Positions 1 through 12,698 of a DNA stretch of 64,000 nucleotides are shown one piece after another; position 1 is the first letter of the stretch, and each line of letters begins with the position of its first letter. A program made the translations under genes and the position numbers. Source of the DNA: CAZDKK01 sp964603725 (GTDB lineage Bacteria > Eisenbacteria > RBG-16-71-46 > CAIMUX01 > WJJG01); NCBI GenBank assembly GCA_964603725.1, contig CAZRWW010000001.1, forward strand, positions 62,001-126,000, in the 5' to 3' direction. Below the pieces are notes generated by a model. The model had not been told where the DNA came from. It did no database searches and saw only the letters and a list, made by a program, of their open reading frames with translations.

Positions 1-1
1 G

Positions 2-286
2 CACCTCGCGGGGGTCGAGACGATCGCGGCGCCAACCGACAGCCCGCTGGCGGGCGGCATCATCCTGCTCATCGCGGGGCTGCTGCTGACCCTGACGATC
101 ACCTTCGATCTGGACCTGGAGTTCCTCGAGCACGTCTGGCCGCTGGCGCTCCTCGGCGCGGGGATCTACCTGATCTGGCGCTACGCCAGGACGCGCAGCG
201 AGCTGGCGGCCCGGCGCGACGCGGGCAGCCTGCCGCCGGCCGACCGTTCCTCCGGCCGGTCGGGCGACGCGCCCTACGGTTCCTAG
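2..286 (+). CDS. C-terminal part of a small membrane protein (LiaF/DUF5668-like)
   Basis: The gene enters from the left edge; 94 codons are visible, ending at TAG 284-286. The visible part has two hydrophobic segments (about residues 17-32 and 44-57) separated by a short acidic stretch, then a charged, disordered C-terminal tail rich in Arg, Ser and Gly. The pattern 'hydrophobic hairpin, HVWPLALLGAGIYLIWR' is what is seen in the LiaI/LiaF-type transmembrane domain (DUF5668). These are small inner-membrane proteins, often near envelope-stress genes. The N-terminus and upstream neighbours are outside the window, so the function is not fixed. Confidence 0.6.
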   Translation, partial: HLAGVETIAAPTDSPLAGGIILLIAGLLLTLTITFDLDLEFLEHVWPLALLGAGIYLIWRYARTRSELAARRDAGSLPPADRSSGRSGDAPYGS

Positions 287-594
287 CCCGCCCGCCCGGT
301 GGTCGGGCCTACGACCGGCGCGGCCTCGGGGCGAACCGCCGACCGGGGGGCGCGGGGTATCTGATGCCCCGATGCAGGGAGGGGAGGCCAAAGTCCTCCC
401 CTTCAAGCTTTTAGAGATTGAGACCTCCGGGGATTCTCCCCCCCTGAATCCCCCGCCTCCATGGTACAATTGATAGCGTGGCGGAGTGGTATCAGGACGC
501 GCTTCACAGCCAGCCGCGGAGGCTTGCCATGCACCGCAGAGACGGGACGACGCCCGACCGGCGCCCCCGGGTTCCTCGCGCCGCCGATCTTCGC
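287..594. other. Intergenic region between the membrane protein and the lamin-tail protein
   Basis: About 300 bases with no supported gene. It holds one terminator-like hairpin (listed separately). The open frame of the next gene extends upstream to a GTG at 478, but that extension encodes a polar, unconserved-looking stretch before the signal peptide and is treated as untranslated. No confident promoter was found. Confidence 0.5.
381..412 (+). terminator. Hairpin terminator after the partial membrane-protein gene
   Basis: GGGGAGG (381-387) pairs with CCTCCCC (395-401) around a 7-nt loop and is followed by TTCAAGCTTTT. This is a plausible factor-independent terminator for the gene ending at 286, although the T-run is interrupted. 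Confidence 0.55.
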
Positions 595-2250
595 ATGACC
601 ATCGCTGCCCCGGCCACCGGGCGCCTGGCCGCACTCGTCCTGCTGGCCGCCGCCCTCGCGCTGGCCTGCGCCCTGGCGGCCTGGGCCACCCCCGCCGCCG
701 ACGGCGAGCGCGCCGTGCGGGAGGGGCAGCTCGTCATCAACGAATTCATGGCCGACAACGACCACTTCTACTTCGACGAATTCGGCGACGACGACGATTG
801 GGTGGAGATCTTCAACCTGGGACCGACGCCCGTGAATCTGGAGGGCAAGTTCCTCACCGACGACCTGTCCGCGACGCAGAAGTGGGAGTTCCCCGACACG
901 ACGCTGCCGGTCGGGGGCTTCCTGATCGTGTGGACCGACGGCGAGCCCGCCGAAGGCCCCTTGCACACGACCTTCAAGCTCGAGAAGTCGGGTGAACAAC
1001 TCGGGCTCTTCGACTACCTCGGGGTCGGCAACGGCCCGATCGACACCCTCACGTTCGGCTTGCAGGGCACGAACATCTCCTACGGGCGCTATCCCAACGG
1101 GACCGGGGCGTTCACGTACATGGAGACCCCGACCCCGGCCGCGACCAACCAGCCGCACCTGGTGAACCTGGCCCCCTTCATCGCGGGCACCAAGCATCTA
1201 CCCGCCGGGCCGACGAGCCAGGACATCGTCACGATCAATGCGCGGATCGCCGACGACGGGAGCGTGGCGCAGGCCAAGGTGTTCTACAACCCCGGCACCG
1301 GCTACCTGGAGCTGCTGCTGCACGACGACGGTCTGCACAACGACGGCGCGGCGGGGGATCAACTCTGGGGGGCTCAGATATCCCCCTATCCGAACGGGAC
1401 CGTGGTCCAGTACTACGTCTGGGCACAGGACAATCTGGCCCTGACCAGCCTCGATCCGCCGTCGGCCCCCCTGGAGACCTACGCCTACATGGTGCGGGAT
1501 GAGGCGCCGCCGCTGCTCATCAATGAGTTCATGGCGTTGAATACAACGACCATCCCCGACGAGTTCGGGGAGTACGAGGACTGGATCGAGCTATACAACA
1601 GCGGAACCATCTCCGTCGGACTGCTCGGCTTGTACATCACCGACAACTTCGACAACCCCGACAAGTTCGCGCTGCCCGACGTCACGATCGGGCCACGCGG
1701 GTTCCTGATCATCTGGTGCGATGAAGATGGGTCGCAGGGGCCGCTGCACGCGAACTTCAAGCTCTCCTCCTCCAACGGTGAGGAGATCGGCCTCTTCCGC
1801 TACACTCCTCAGGGCTACGTGCCGGTGGATTCCGTGACGTTCGGACCGCAGACGGCCGACATCTCTCGCGGGCGCTATCCCGACGGCGGCGCCGAGTGGC
1901 GGTTCTTCACCAGCCCCACTCCCGGGACATCCAACCACGGCGCCGGCGTGCCCGACCTGGGCCGAGACCCGTGGCGCTCGCTCGCGCTCACGGCCCGCCC
2001 CAATCCCTTCGGCGACCAGACCACCTTGTGGTTCGAGCTGGACGAGCCGGCTGACCTGGAGCTCACCGTGGTCGACGCTACCGGTCGCGCCGTCTACTCT
2101 AGGGTGACGGGTGGCGCCCGGCCGGGCCCGCACCGGCTCGACTGGCGTGGGGTTGGTGAGGACGGGGCGGCGCTGCCGCGGGGGATCTACACCTGCCGGA
2201 TCCAGGCTGGCGCGGCGGCGGGCTCGGTCAAGGTGCTGCTGATCCGCTGA
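595..2250 (+). CDS. Secreted protein with two lamin-tail domains and FlgD-like C-terminus
   Basis: The 551-residue product starts with a signal peptide (hydrophobic residues about 11-31). The ATG at 595 is chosen because it sits directly before this segment; ATG 529 and GTG 478 are longer alternatives. Two lamin-tail (LTD) domains follow, about residues 46-190 and 307-450, each opening with INEFMA and closing with a GRYP(N/D)G...TPTP/TPGxxN segment. Between them is an Ig-like domain. Residues about 465-551 form a FlgD-type Ig domain ('ARPNPFGDQT...GRAVYS...LPRGIYTCRI'), the module used in the FCB group as a C-terminal outer-membrane sorting or attachment domain. LTD proteins are generally extracellular and may bind surfaces, DNA or nucleases; no catalytic domain is present here. 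The next gene carries the same kind of C-terminus, so both probably use the same export route. Confidence 0.85.
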   Translation: MTIAAPATGRLAALVLLAAALALACALAAWATPAADGERAVREGQLVINEFMADNDHFYFDEFGDDDDWVEIFNLGPTPVNLEGKFLTDDLSATQKWEFPDTTLPVGGFLIVWTDGEPAEGPLHTTFKLEKSGEQLGLFDYLGVGNGPIDTLTFGLQGTNISYGRYPNGTGAFTYMETPTPAATNQPHLVNLAPFIAGTKHLPAGPTSQDIVTINARIADDGSVAQAKVFYNPGTGYLELLLHDDGLHNDGAAGDQLWGAQISPYPNGTVVQYYVWAQDNLALTSLDPPSAPLETYAYMVRDEAPPLLINEFMALNTTTIPDEFGEYEDWIELYNSGTISVGLLGLYITDNFDNPDKFALPDVTIGPRGFLIIWCDEDGSQGPLHANFKLSSSNGEEIGLFRYTPQGYVPVDSVTFGPQTADISRGRYPDGGAEWRFFTSPTPGTSNHGAGVPDLGRDPWRSLALTARPNPFGDQTTLWFELDEPADLELTVVDATGRAVYSRVTGGARPGPHRLDWRGVGEDGAALPRGIYTCRIQAGAAAGSVKVLLIR

Positions 2251-2359
2251 TGTCGAACGACCGGCCGCCGCGCCGGCCGTGTTGACATGCTGGCGCAGAG
2301 GAGCGCTTCTCCCGCCGCCCCGTTGGGCGGCCGTCATGGAAGGACCACGGGGGAAGACC

Positions 2360-4969
2360 ATGGCGTTCAGATCGAGGGCGACTGGGTCGCGGGCGACTCG
2401 AGCGAGGGCAATTCGGCCGCGGGCAACCCGATCGGTGGTGACTCGGTCGGGGGCAATTCGCTCGCGGGCCGTTCGGTCGATCGCCGTCGGCTTGATCCCC
2501 AGCGCGCTGCGCCCGGCCGCGGGGAGCGTCTGCGCGGCGGTGCTGCTGGTGCTGTGTCGGCCGGCGGCCCAGGCGGGCACGCTCGATCCACGGCTCGTCT
2601 ACCTCGATCACGTCCGCGCCGCGCTCGGCACGGGAACGGCCGCGGATCCGGCCCGTGGCCTGGAGAGCGGAACGGCGGGCGCCGCCGCGCGCTTCGAGAG
2701 CGCCGGCTGCCGGGCCTCGGCCGCGGCCGTGCGCGTGGCGGCGGACGACTCGTTCGCCGGATCGATCCGCTTCACCCGCGCTCCGTCCGCCGGCGATCTG
2801 CAGGCCTTGACCGCCCTGGGCGTGCGCTTCAGCGACTTCGGGCGCGGTCCCGCCGGCAGCCGCACGGTCTACCCGGCCCGCATTCCCTGGGAGCGGTTGG
2901 CCGCGGTGGCCGGCCACCCGGCCGTCCTCCAGGTCGCGCCCGGCTGGCGTGTGGCGCCCCGGCCGCCCCTCGCGGTCAGCCGTCCCCAGGTCCAGACCGA
3001 AGCGGTCTGGGCGCTCAGAGACATGCACAACCGGCCGCTCACGGGGCGCGGTCGGCTCGTGGCCGACTTCGACACGGGCATCGAGTACTACCATCCCGCC
3101 TTCTTCTTCGCCGACGGCGACACCCTCGCCTGGATCGACGCCGATCTGAGCGGCAGCCTGACGCCTGGAGATGCGGTCGATCTCGACCGCAACCACAGCG
3201 TCGATCCGGGCGAAGCGCTGCGCTACTTCGAGGGCGCCGGCGCCGGCGCTTACGGCAACGATCCCGGCGCGTACAATCCGTCCTTCGACTGGTTGTACAA
3301 CGACGCCAACGACAACTCGTCCCGCGACTATGGCCCGCAGTTCGGCGAGGCGCAGCCGGGCTACGGCGAGCTGCTCTTCCTGGCTCTCGACGCGAACGGC
3401 AACGATCGCCTCGATCCGGGTGAGCAGCTCGTCACGCTCAAGACATCCAAGGTGCGTGCCGTGCGGGGACGCGACGGCTTCGTGGGCGTGCGCGGCGTCA
3501 ACCTTCTCCAGGCGGAGACCGACTACTGGGGCCACGGCACGGGCGTGAGCGGGATCGTCTGCGGCGGCTGGGCCGGGATCAACCGCATGGCGGGGATCGC
3601 GCCCGACTGCGAGATGCTCCACGCGGTCAACGCCTACACCAGCGAACCGCCTTTTCTGGTTCCCATGGAAGATCATCTGGCCTGGGCGGCCACCTACCAG
3701 CCGGACGTCTTCCTGATCGAGGACGGCGAGTGGATCTGGGAGTACATGGACGGCTCCTCGAACGTCGAGACGATGTTGAACGAGTACGCCGACGACGAGG
3801 GCATCATCCAGGTGGTCCCGGCCGGCAACCTGGCGACGGGACTGATGCACACCCTCTTCACCGTCCCGGGCCCGGCGGGCTTCCGCGGGAGCCAGAACGC
3901 GCGCGTGATCTGGGCGGATCTGCTCTGGCTCGTGCCCGACACGCCCGAGGTGACGCTCCGCGTGCCCGGGGGCGCGATCGGGACGCTGGCCCTCGACGGT
4001 CACACGCAGGAGATCGGCCCGTACGAGGTGTATTCGGCCTTCTCGGTCTCGTCGCGCGGCACGCATCGCATCGACGTGCGGATCGAGCACAGCATCCCCG
4101 GTACGTCGCTGACGGGTTCCTTTCGTTTCGGCGTCGTCCCTCACAGCGGCCCCGGCTACGAGATGCACGGGTTCATCATCGACGACGTCTCCGGCTGGCT
4201 CACGGCGAGCTACTGGGACCAAGTCGATCCGCGCTACACGGTGACTTGGCCCGCCACGGCCGACTCAGCCATCTCGGTCGCCGCCTACAACCCGGCCGGC
4301 GACGGGGGCATCAACGATTTCAGCGGCTGGGGACCGCGCATCGACGGCCGCGCCGCCGTCGACATCGCCGCCCCCGGGTCCACCGTCTACTCGACCAGTT
4401 ATCTCGGTCACGGCCGCTACACGGCCTTCGGCGGCACCTCCGCCGCCGGACCGCACGTCGCCGGTGCCGCGGCCCTGCTGCGGCAACTCCGATCGCAGAT
4501 GGACAACGGGTTCTTCCGGGCCGCGATCCGCTTCGGAGCCGGCACCGACGAGCACACGACCGACCCCGATCGGTGGGGAGCGGGCAAGCTGCGCATTCTG
4601 GATGCGCTCACGCTCTACGCGGCCGGGCTGGGCCCGGACGTGCCGGGAGCGACCGGTGGCGGCGGACAGCCACCGCCGGGAGCGCCGCGGGATGGACTGA
4701 CCATCAGCCTGACCGGACCCAACCCGGCCACGGGGATGGTGCAGCTCGAGGTCCGCTCGTCGTCGGCAGGCGCAATCGAGTTGCTCATCTGTGATCCCGA
4801 AGGGCGCGCGCTGCTCACCCGCCGACTGCGCTCCTCCCCCGGGACGGTCACGCCGCTCCAGTGGGATGGGCGCGACGAGCAGGGCCGTCGCGTGCCGGCC
4901 GGCATCTACTACGCTCGGGCGACGCAGAACGGTGCGTTGGCCGAAGCCCGACTGATCGTGCTGCGTTAG
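2360..4969 (+). CDS. Subtilisin-family (S8) secreted serine protease with FlgD-like C-terminus
   Basis: The product is 869 residues if the ATG at 2360 is used. The catalytic triad is visible: Asp238 in ADFDTG, His392 in GHGTGVSG and Ser694 in GGTSAAGPH. A roughly 200-residue proregion precedes the peptidase domain, and the His-Ser interval holds an inserted beta domain. The end (about residues 785-869) is a FlgD-type Ig domain with 'GPNPATG' and 'VPAGIYYARA'. The N-terminus is odd: before the hydrophobic signal segment there is an Arg-rich stretch of about 35 residues encoded by a 15-bp tandem repeat (2371-2490). ATG 2336 and ATG 2279 are alternative starts. It is probably an exported degradative protease that stays cell-surface attached. 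It follows the lamin-tail gene by about 110 bases on the same strand. Confidence 0.9.
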   Translation: MAFRSRATGSRATRARAIRPRATRSVVTRSGAIRSRAVRSIAVGLIPSALRPAAGSVCAAVLLVLCRPAAQAGTLDPRLVYLDHVRAALGTGTAADPARGLESGTAGAAARFESAGCRASAAAVRVAADDSFAGSIRFTRAPSAGDLQALTALGVRFSDFGRGPAGSRTVYPARIPWERLAAVAGHPAVLQVAPGWRVAPRPPLAVSRPQVQTEAVWALRDMHNRPLTGRGRLVADFDTGIEYYHPAFFFADGDTLAWIDADLSGSLTPGDAVDLDRNHSVDPGEALRYFEGAGAGAYGNDPGAYNPSFDWLYNDANDNSSRDYGPQFGEAQPGYGELLFLALDANGNDRLDPGEQLVTLKTSKVRAVRGRDGFVGVRGVNLLQAETDYWGHGTGVSGIVCGGWAGINRMAGIAPDCEMLHAVNAYTSEPPFLVPMEDHLAWAATYQPDVFLIEDGEWIWEYMDGSSNVETMLNEYADDEGIIQVVPAGNLATGLMHTLFTVPGPAGFRGSQNARVIWADLLWLVPDTPEVTLRVPGGAIGTLALDGHTQEIGPYEVYSAFSVSSRGTHRIDVRIEHSIPGTSLTGSFRFGVVPHSGPGYEMHGFIIDDVSGWLTASYWDQVDPRYTVTWPATADSAISVAAYNPAGDGGINDFSGWGPRIDGRAAVDIAAPGSTVYSTSYLGHGRYTAFGGTSAAGPHVAGAAALLRQLRSQMDNGFFRAAIRFGAGTDEHTTDPDRWGAGKLRILDALTLYAAGLGPDVPGATGGGGQPPPGAPRDGLTISLTGPNPATGMVQLEVRSSSAGAIELLICDPEGRALLTRRLRSSPGTVTPLQWDGRDEQGRRVPAGIYYARATQNGALAEARLIVLR
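2371..2490 (+). repeat. 15-bp degenerate tandem repeat at the 5' end of the subtilisin gene
   Basis: Seven consecutive 15-bp units from 2371 to 2475 fit a consensus close to (G/A)TCGCGGGCRAYTCG; an eighth (2476-2490) is degenerate. Read in the protease frame, the units give Arg-rich pentapeptides such as RSRAT and RARAI. A 15-bp repeat with a similar core, GCGGCAAT(C/T)CCG, lies at 52452-52570. Confidence 0.85.
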
Positions 4970-5002
4970 CCGCCCCCTGGGAAGCTCTGCACGTTCCTAG
5001 CC

Positions 5003-5028
5003 ATCACCGGCCGTGCGGTGATTGTGCC
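5003..5028 (+). terminator. Hairpin terminator after the subtilisin gene
   Basis: ATCACCG (5003-5009) pairs with CGGTGAT (5016-5022) around a 6-nt loop, about 35 bases after the protease stop codon, followed by TGTGCC. The T-run is poor, so this is a possible rather than certain terminator. Confidence 0.4.
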
Positions 5029-5168
5029 TAGAGAACCGCGCCCCGGTCTGCCGATCACTGACGGCGGGTGCGGCCGAACCCGGCCGATTCCCGTGGTCTA
5101 TCCGGGAGCGTCGCCCTCCCCGGCAGGACGATCCTGGATTCCAAACTCGGGCATAAGGAGTCATGGGC

Positions 5169-5759
5169 ATGCGGAACATCGCCTGGTTCTGTACCTGGTT
5201 CTGTGCAGTGACGTTGTTGGCTGCCATTCCGGCCGCGGTTCTCGCCGACGAGGATGCCCCTCCGTCGGTGGTCAAGCTGGCCGGCAGCGAGCTCGTCGCG
5301 CTCGGCAGCGACCCGGTCATCGTGGCGGCGGTCAAGGCCGAGAACGCCAAGGCCAAGACGCTGGAGCAGATCACGGCCACGGATGAAGAGTGGCAGAAGA
5401 CCCCGGGCGTCACGCCTTTCATGAAGGCAATGATGGAGTCGTCCTGCGGCAAGCACCTGCAGGCGATGCAGAAGTCGAAGCCGTTCCTGGCGGAAGTCTT
5501 CGTCATGGACAATCTGGGCGCCAATGTCGCGATGACCGACAAGACCTCCGACTACTGGCAGGGCGACGAGCCGAAGTTCACCGAGTCGTTCAAGGGCGGT
5601 CAGGGCGCGATTCACATCGGCAAGGTGAAGTTCGACGAGAGCACCCAGACCTACCTGGTGCAGGTGTCCGTGCCCGTCAAGGACGGCGAGAAGGCGATCG
5701 GCGCCATCACGGTCGGCATCGATCTGGACCAGTACGAAGCTCATCTCGCCCAGCGTTAG
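5169..5759 (+). CDS. Secreted single-Cache (PDC) sensor-domain protein
   Basis: The ATG at 5169 is preferred because AAGGAG (5155-5160) lies 8 bases upstream; the ATG at 5163 would be only 2 bases away. The 196-residue product has a signal peptide (about residues 1-27) and then a stand-alone PDC/Cache fold. The Cache hallmarks are the helical first half followed by 'VFVMDNLGANVAMTDKTSDY', 'FKGGQGAIHIG' and 'VPVKDGEKAIGAITVGIDLD'. Cache domains bind small ligands such as amino acids, carboxylates or polyamines in the periplasm. There is no membrane anchor or output domain. The next gene, 109 bases downstream, is a chemoreceptor whose own periplasmic domain looks like a four-helix bundle, so this protein may act as its soluble ligand-binding partner. 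That pairing is inference. Confidence 0.8.
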   Translation: MRNIAWFCTWFCAVTLLAAIPAAVLADEDAPPSVVKLAGSELVALGSDPVIVAAVKAENAKAKTLEQITATDEEWQKTPGVTPFMKAMMESSCGKHLQAMQKSKPFLAEVFVMDNLGANVAMTDKTSDYWQGDEPKFTESFKGGQGAIHIGKVKFDESTQTYLVQVSVPVKDGEKAIGAITVGIDLDQYEAHLAQR

Positions 5760-5868
5760 GAGTCCGCGGGGGGCTCCCCCGCCGCGCGACCGGCGCGGGC
5801 GCGAGGCGTGACCTCCCGCCCGCCGGGCCCCCCGGAACGACAGCAGGCACAGAAGGGAGCGCTGATTC

Positions 5869-7557
5869 ATGAGCTGGACAGCCAATCTACGAGTCGGCCA
5901 GCGGCTGTACCTGGGATTCGGCTCCGCCATCGCCATGACGATCCTGGTCGGCGTGGTCGCCCTCCTGGGCAGCCGGTACATCAGCGAGCGTCTGGACGAC
6001 CTGTTCACGGTGAACCTGCCCACCATCGACGCTCTCCTGCAGACGGACCGCGATCTGCACCAGGTGCTGGTGGCCGAGCGCTCCATGATCTTCGCCTCGC
6101 CCGGCACTCCGGTCTTCGAGCAGCTGCTGAAGGACCACCGCGAGAAGGCGCGCCTGGCCGAGGAGCATTGGGCCAGCTACCGGGCCCTGGCCGAGACGGA
6201 CCGGGAGCGCGAGCTGATCGCGAAGTTCGAGGCGGCGCGGGCCGACTGGCAGGCGCTGTCCGGCCGGATCGTCGCCGGCTTGACCGCGGACAGCCGCGAA
6301 GGCCGGCGGGAGGCCCTCGATCTCAGCCTCGGCCAGGCCCAGGCGAAGTTCGACGTCATGCGCGGTTATCTGGCGGAGCTTTCGACCCACAACATGGAAC
6401 TGTCCGCGGCGGACCACGGGAACGGCCGAAGAGCCTTCCACCTGATCTCTCTGGGACAGTTCGGCGCGGTGGCGGTGGCCGTGATCTGGGGCCTGCTGCT
6501 GGCCTGGCTCATCACCCGCAGCGTGGCCCGCCCGCTCAACGCCGCGACGGCCATGCTGCGCGACATCGCCGAGGGCGAGGGCGATCTCACCCAGCGGTTG
6601 AGCGTCACCTCCAGCGACGAGGTGGGCCTGCTCGCGCGCCACTTCAACAGCTTCACCGAGAAGCTGCAGGCGCTCATCCGATCGATCGCGGGCGAGACGA
6701 CGGATCTCAGCGCCGCCGCCGGGCAGCTCAACACGACGGCGCAGTCGATGCTGGCCACGGCCCAGGACATGACCGCCCAGGTGACCGGCGCGGCGGCCGC
6801 CTCGGAGCAGCTCTCGGCGAACCTCACCGGCGTGGCCGCGGGCGCCGAGGAGATGTCCTCGGCCGTCACCGGGGTGGCCACCGCCATCGAGGAGATGAGC
6901 ACATCGCTGGGCGAGGTCGCCAAGAACGGCGCCAAGGCCTCCCAGATCGCCTCGCAGGCCGATGAGCAGACCCGCAACGCCAGCGGCGTCATGGAGCGGC
7001 TGGGCGCCGCGGCGGAGGAGATCGGCAAGGTCCTCGATACGATCAACGATATCGCCGATCAGACCAACTTGCTCGCGCTCAACGCGACGATCGAGGCCGC
7101 CTCGGCGGGCGAGGCCGGCAAGGGCTTCGCCGTGGTGGCCAATGAGGTCAAGGAACTGGCGAAGCAGACCGCTCAGGCCACCGAGGAGATCGGCCGCCAG
7201 ATTCGCGACATGCAGTCGGGCACCGACAGCGCCGTGCAGTCGATCAAGGACGTGAGCGAGGTCATCGCGCAGATGAACCAGATCATGCACACGATCGCCA
7301 GCGCGGTGGAGGAGCAGTCGGCCACGACGGGCGAGATCGCCAACAACATCGGCGGAGCGTCGACCGCCGCGGCGGAGATCTCGCGCAACATTCAGCAGGG
7401 CTCGGCGGCGGCAGCGACGATCGCCCAGGTGTTCCAGACGGTCAGGCAGGCCGCGAGCGACTCGACCCGCGGGGCGGGGCAGTCCAACGATCAGGCCACG
7501 TCCTTGAGGCAGATGGCGGGGAGATTGCAGCAGCAGGTGGGCCGGTTCCGCGTATAG
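5869..7557 (+). CDS. Methyl-accepting chemotaxis protein, four-helix-bundle sensor
   Basis: The 562-residue product has a transmembrane helix at about 20-40, a helical periplasmic sensor of the 4HB_MCP type (about 41-190), a second transmembrane helix at about 195-220, a HAMP domain ('RSVARPLNAATAMLRDIAEG') and a long cytoplasmic coiled coil. The kinase-control hairpin tip is the canonical DQTNLLALNATIEAASAGE (about residues 396-415), followed by GKGFAVVANEVKELA. It transmits periplasmic signals to CheA/CheW; no che genes are in this window. No C-terminal CheR-binding pentapeptide is visible. It shares the tip region with the receptor at 40707-42539 but not the sensor domain. Confidence 0.93.
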   Translation: MSWTANLRVGQRLYLGFGSAIAMTILVGVVALLGSRYISERLDDLFTVNLPTIDALLQTDRDLHQVLVAERSMIFASPGTPVFEQLLKDHREKARLAEEHWASYRALAETDRERELIAKFEAARADWQALSGRIVAGLTADSREGRREALDLSLGQAQAKFDVMRGYLAELSTHNMELSAADHGNGRRAFHLISLGQFGAVAVAVIWGLLLAWLITRSVARPLNAATAMLRDIAEGEGDLTQRLSVTSSDEVGLLARHFNSFTEKLQALIRSIAGETTDLSAAAGQLNTTAQSMLATAQDMTAQVTGAAAASEQLSANLTGVAAGAEEMSSAVTGVATAIEEMSTSLGEVAKNGAKASQIASQADEQTRNASGVMERLGAAAEEIGKVLDTINDIADQTNLLALNATIEAASAGEAGKGFAVVANEVKELAKQTAQATEEIGRQIRDMQSGTDSAVQSIKDVSEVIAQMNQIMHTIASAVEEQSATTGEIANNIGGASTAAAEISRNIQQGSAAAATIAQVFQTVRQAASDSTRGAGQSNDQATSLRQMAGRLQQQVGRFRV

Positions 7558-7576
7558 CGTCTGGCGGGCAGAGGGT

Positions 7577-8743
7577 CTAGACCCGCGGCCCGGGCTGCGG
7601 ACGCCGCGCGCCCGCCGCGCGCTCGCGCAGCGCCAGCGCCTTGCGCGTCCCCCGCGGCACGGGGTACTCGCCGAGGCGGGCGGGGTCGACCCAGCGAATC
7701 TCGGCCGGGCCCGCCCCCAGGCGACCCCGCTGATTCGTTTCGCCCTCGAAGAGCTGCAGCGTGACGCGGAAGTGCGTGTAGGCGTGCTCCACCTCGCCGA
7801 GCAGGCGCAGACCCCGGAGGCGATCGATGCCCGCCTCCTCGCGCAGTTCGCGCCGCAGGGCGGCCGCGGCCTCTTCGCCCGGCTCGATCTTGCCGCCCGG
7901 CAGCTCCCACAGCCCGCCCAGGAAGCCGTCGTCGGGACGCCGCGCCAGCAGAACGCGGCCGGCGCCGTCGCGCAGGTAGGCGATCGCCACCTGGTGATGC
8001 GGCCGTTGCGGGCGCGGCCGCATCCGGGGTCGGGCCGCCACGGTGCCTGCCCGACGCGCGCGGCAGAAGCCCCGGATCGGGCAGTCCGGACAGAGGGGGT
8101 TGCGCGGCCGGCAGATCGTGGCGCCCATCTCCATGAGAGCCTGCGCCATGGCGCCGACCTGGGCCGGGCGCAGGCCGCCGAGCAAGGGCTCGCCGGCAGC
8201 GCGGTAATCCCGTTCGCGCAGCGTATCCAGGTCACACAGCCTCGACAGCACCCGGCGCACGTTGCCATCCAGCGGCAGGTGCGGCTCGCCGTGCGCGATG
8301 GACCACACCGCCGCCGCCGTGTAGTCCCCTACCCCGGGCAAGCGACGGAAGGCCGCGTGCGCGGGCGGCAGGCCGCGGTGGTGGGCGATGCAGAATCGGG
8401 CCGCCGCCAGCAGGGCCCGGGCGCGCCGGTAGTAACCCAACCCTTCCCAGGCCTTGAGCACCGCCTGCGGGGAAGCGGCGGCCAGCGTCGCCAGGTCCGG
8501 AAAGCGCTTCAAGAACGCATCATAGTAGCGCCGGACCGTCTCGACCTGCGTCTGCTGCAGCATGACCTCGGACACCCAGATGCGATAGGGGTCGCGCGTG
8601 CGGCGCCAGGGCAGATCACGGGCCGCACGCGCATACCAGGCGAGCAGGGCGCGCTGAATCCGCGGCGTCCGGCGCGGGGACCGGCCCGCGGCAGGGCGCC
8701 CGGGCCGGCGGGCGGGAGGCGCAGTGGGGCGGCTGGATGCCAT
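7577..8743 (-). CDS. mutY: A/G-specific adenine DNA glycosylase
   Basis: The 388-residue product removes adenine mispaired with 8-oxoguanine. The ATG at 8743 is chosen over an upstream frame start because the MutY fold begins shortly after it. The catalytic Glu is Glu59 in SEVMLQQTQV. The HhH-GPD segment reads LPGVGDYTAAAVWS, followed by LDGNVRRVLSRL, which carries the catalytic Asp. The [4Fe-4S] cluster motif C-x6-C-x2-C-x5-C is present as CRPRNPLCPDCPIRGFC. A C-terminal NUDIX-like domain (LLARRPDDGFLGGLWELPGG) for 8-oxoG recognition completes the family architecture. Its stop codon lies inside the palindrome GGGTCTAGACCC (7573-7584), shared with the end of the convergent chemoreceptor gene region. 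Confidence 0.96.
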   Translation of the reverse strand: MASSRPTAPPARRPGRPAAGRSPRRTPRIQRALLAWYARAARDLPWRRTRDPYRIWVSEVMLQQTQVETVRRYYDAFLKRFPDLATLAAASPQAVLKAWEGLGYYRRARALLAAARFCIAHHRGLPPAHAAFRRLPGVGDYTAAAVWSIAHGEPHLPLDGNVRRVLSRLCDLDTLRERDYRAAGEPLLGGLRPAQVGAMAQALMEMGATICRPRNPLCPDCPIRGFCRARRAGTVAARPRMRPRPQRPHHQVAIAYLRDGAGRVLLARRPDDGFLGGLWELPGGKIEPGEEAAAALRRELREEAGIDRLRGLRLLGEVEHAYTHFRVTLQLFEGETNQRGRLGAGPAEIRWVDPARLGEYPVPRGTRKALALRERAAGARRPQPGPRV

Positions 8744-9064
8744 GACCGCAGCATAGGGCAGGCTCCTCGGCGGGCACAACGCCGCCGGGTCGGCGGGAGG
8801 CGCGCTACTGCCAGTCCGGTTCGGCCGCCGGAGCGGCCGGGGCCCACGGCCCGTTCCGGGGTATTCCTTGACCGGCAAGGTAGGGGAGGCCTAAGCTGAT
8901 CGGTTCCGGCCTTGCACCAAGGCTCTGAGTCGGGCGGCGGCGGATGTGCCCGGCCTCCGCGGCGGCGGTTCGCCGGCGTCCCGGGGCCCGCGCGGCGTCC
9001 CAGGATCCGCGCTCAGGGCTTCCTTGGGGCCGGCCGTCGGGGCATTCGTACTGGAGGTTACACC
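8744..9064. other. Divergent intergenic region between mutY and the pyruvate oxidoreductase gene
   Basis: About 320 bases separate the two divergent start codons, so promoters for both should lie here. I see no gene, clear hairpin or repeat, and no confident -35/-10 pair. The frame of the downstream gene remains open back to 8912 but that part looks non-coding. GGAGG (9053-9057) is the ribosome binding site for the downstream gene. Confidence 0.5.
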
Positions 9065-12649
<3,585 letters not shown>

Positions 12650-12698
12650 GCGGCCGCTGGATGGCTGCCGCTGCGATACCTGCCAGGAGGGGACGATC

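Noticed and set aside
7573..7584. Perfect 12-bp palindrome GGGTCTAGACCC as an operator
   Set aside because: It sits at the convergent ends of two genes and contains the mutY stop codon, so it more likely contributes to termination than to regulation.
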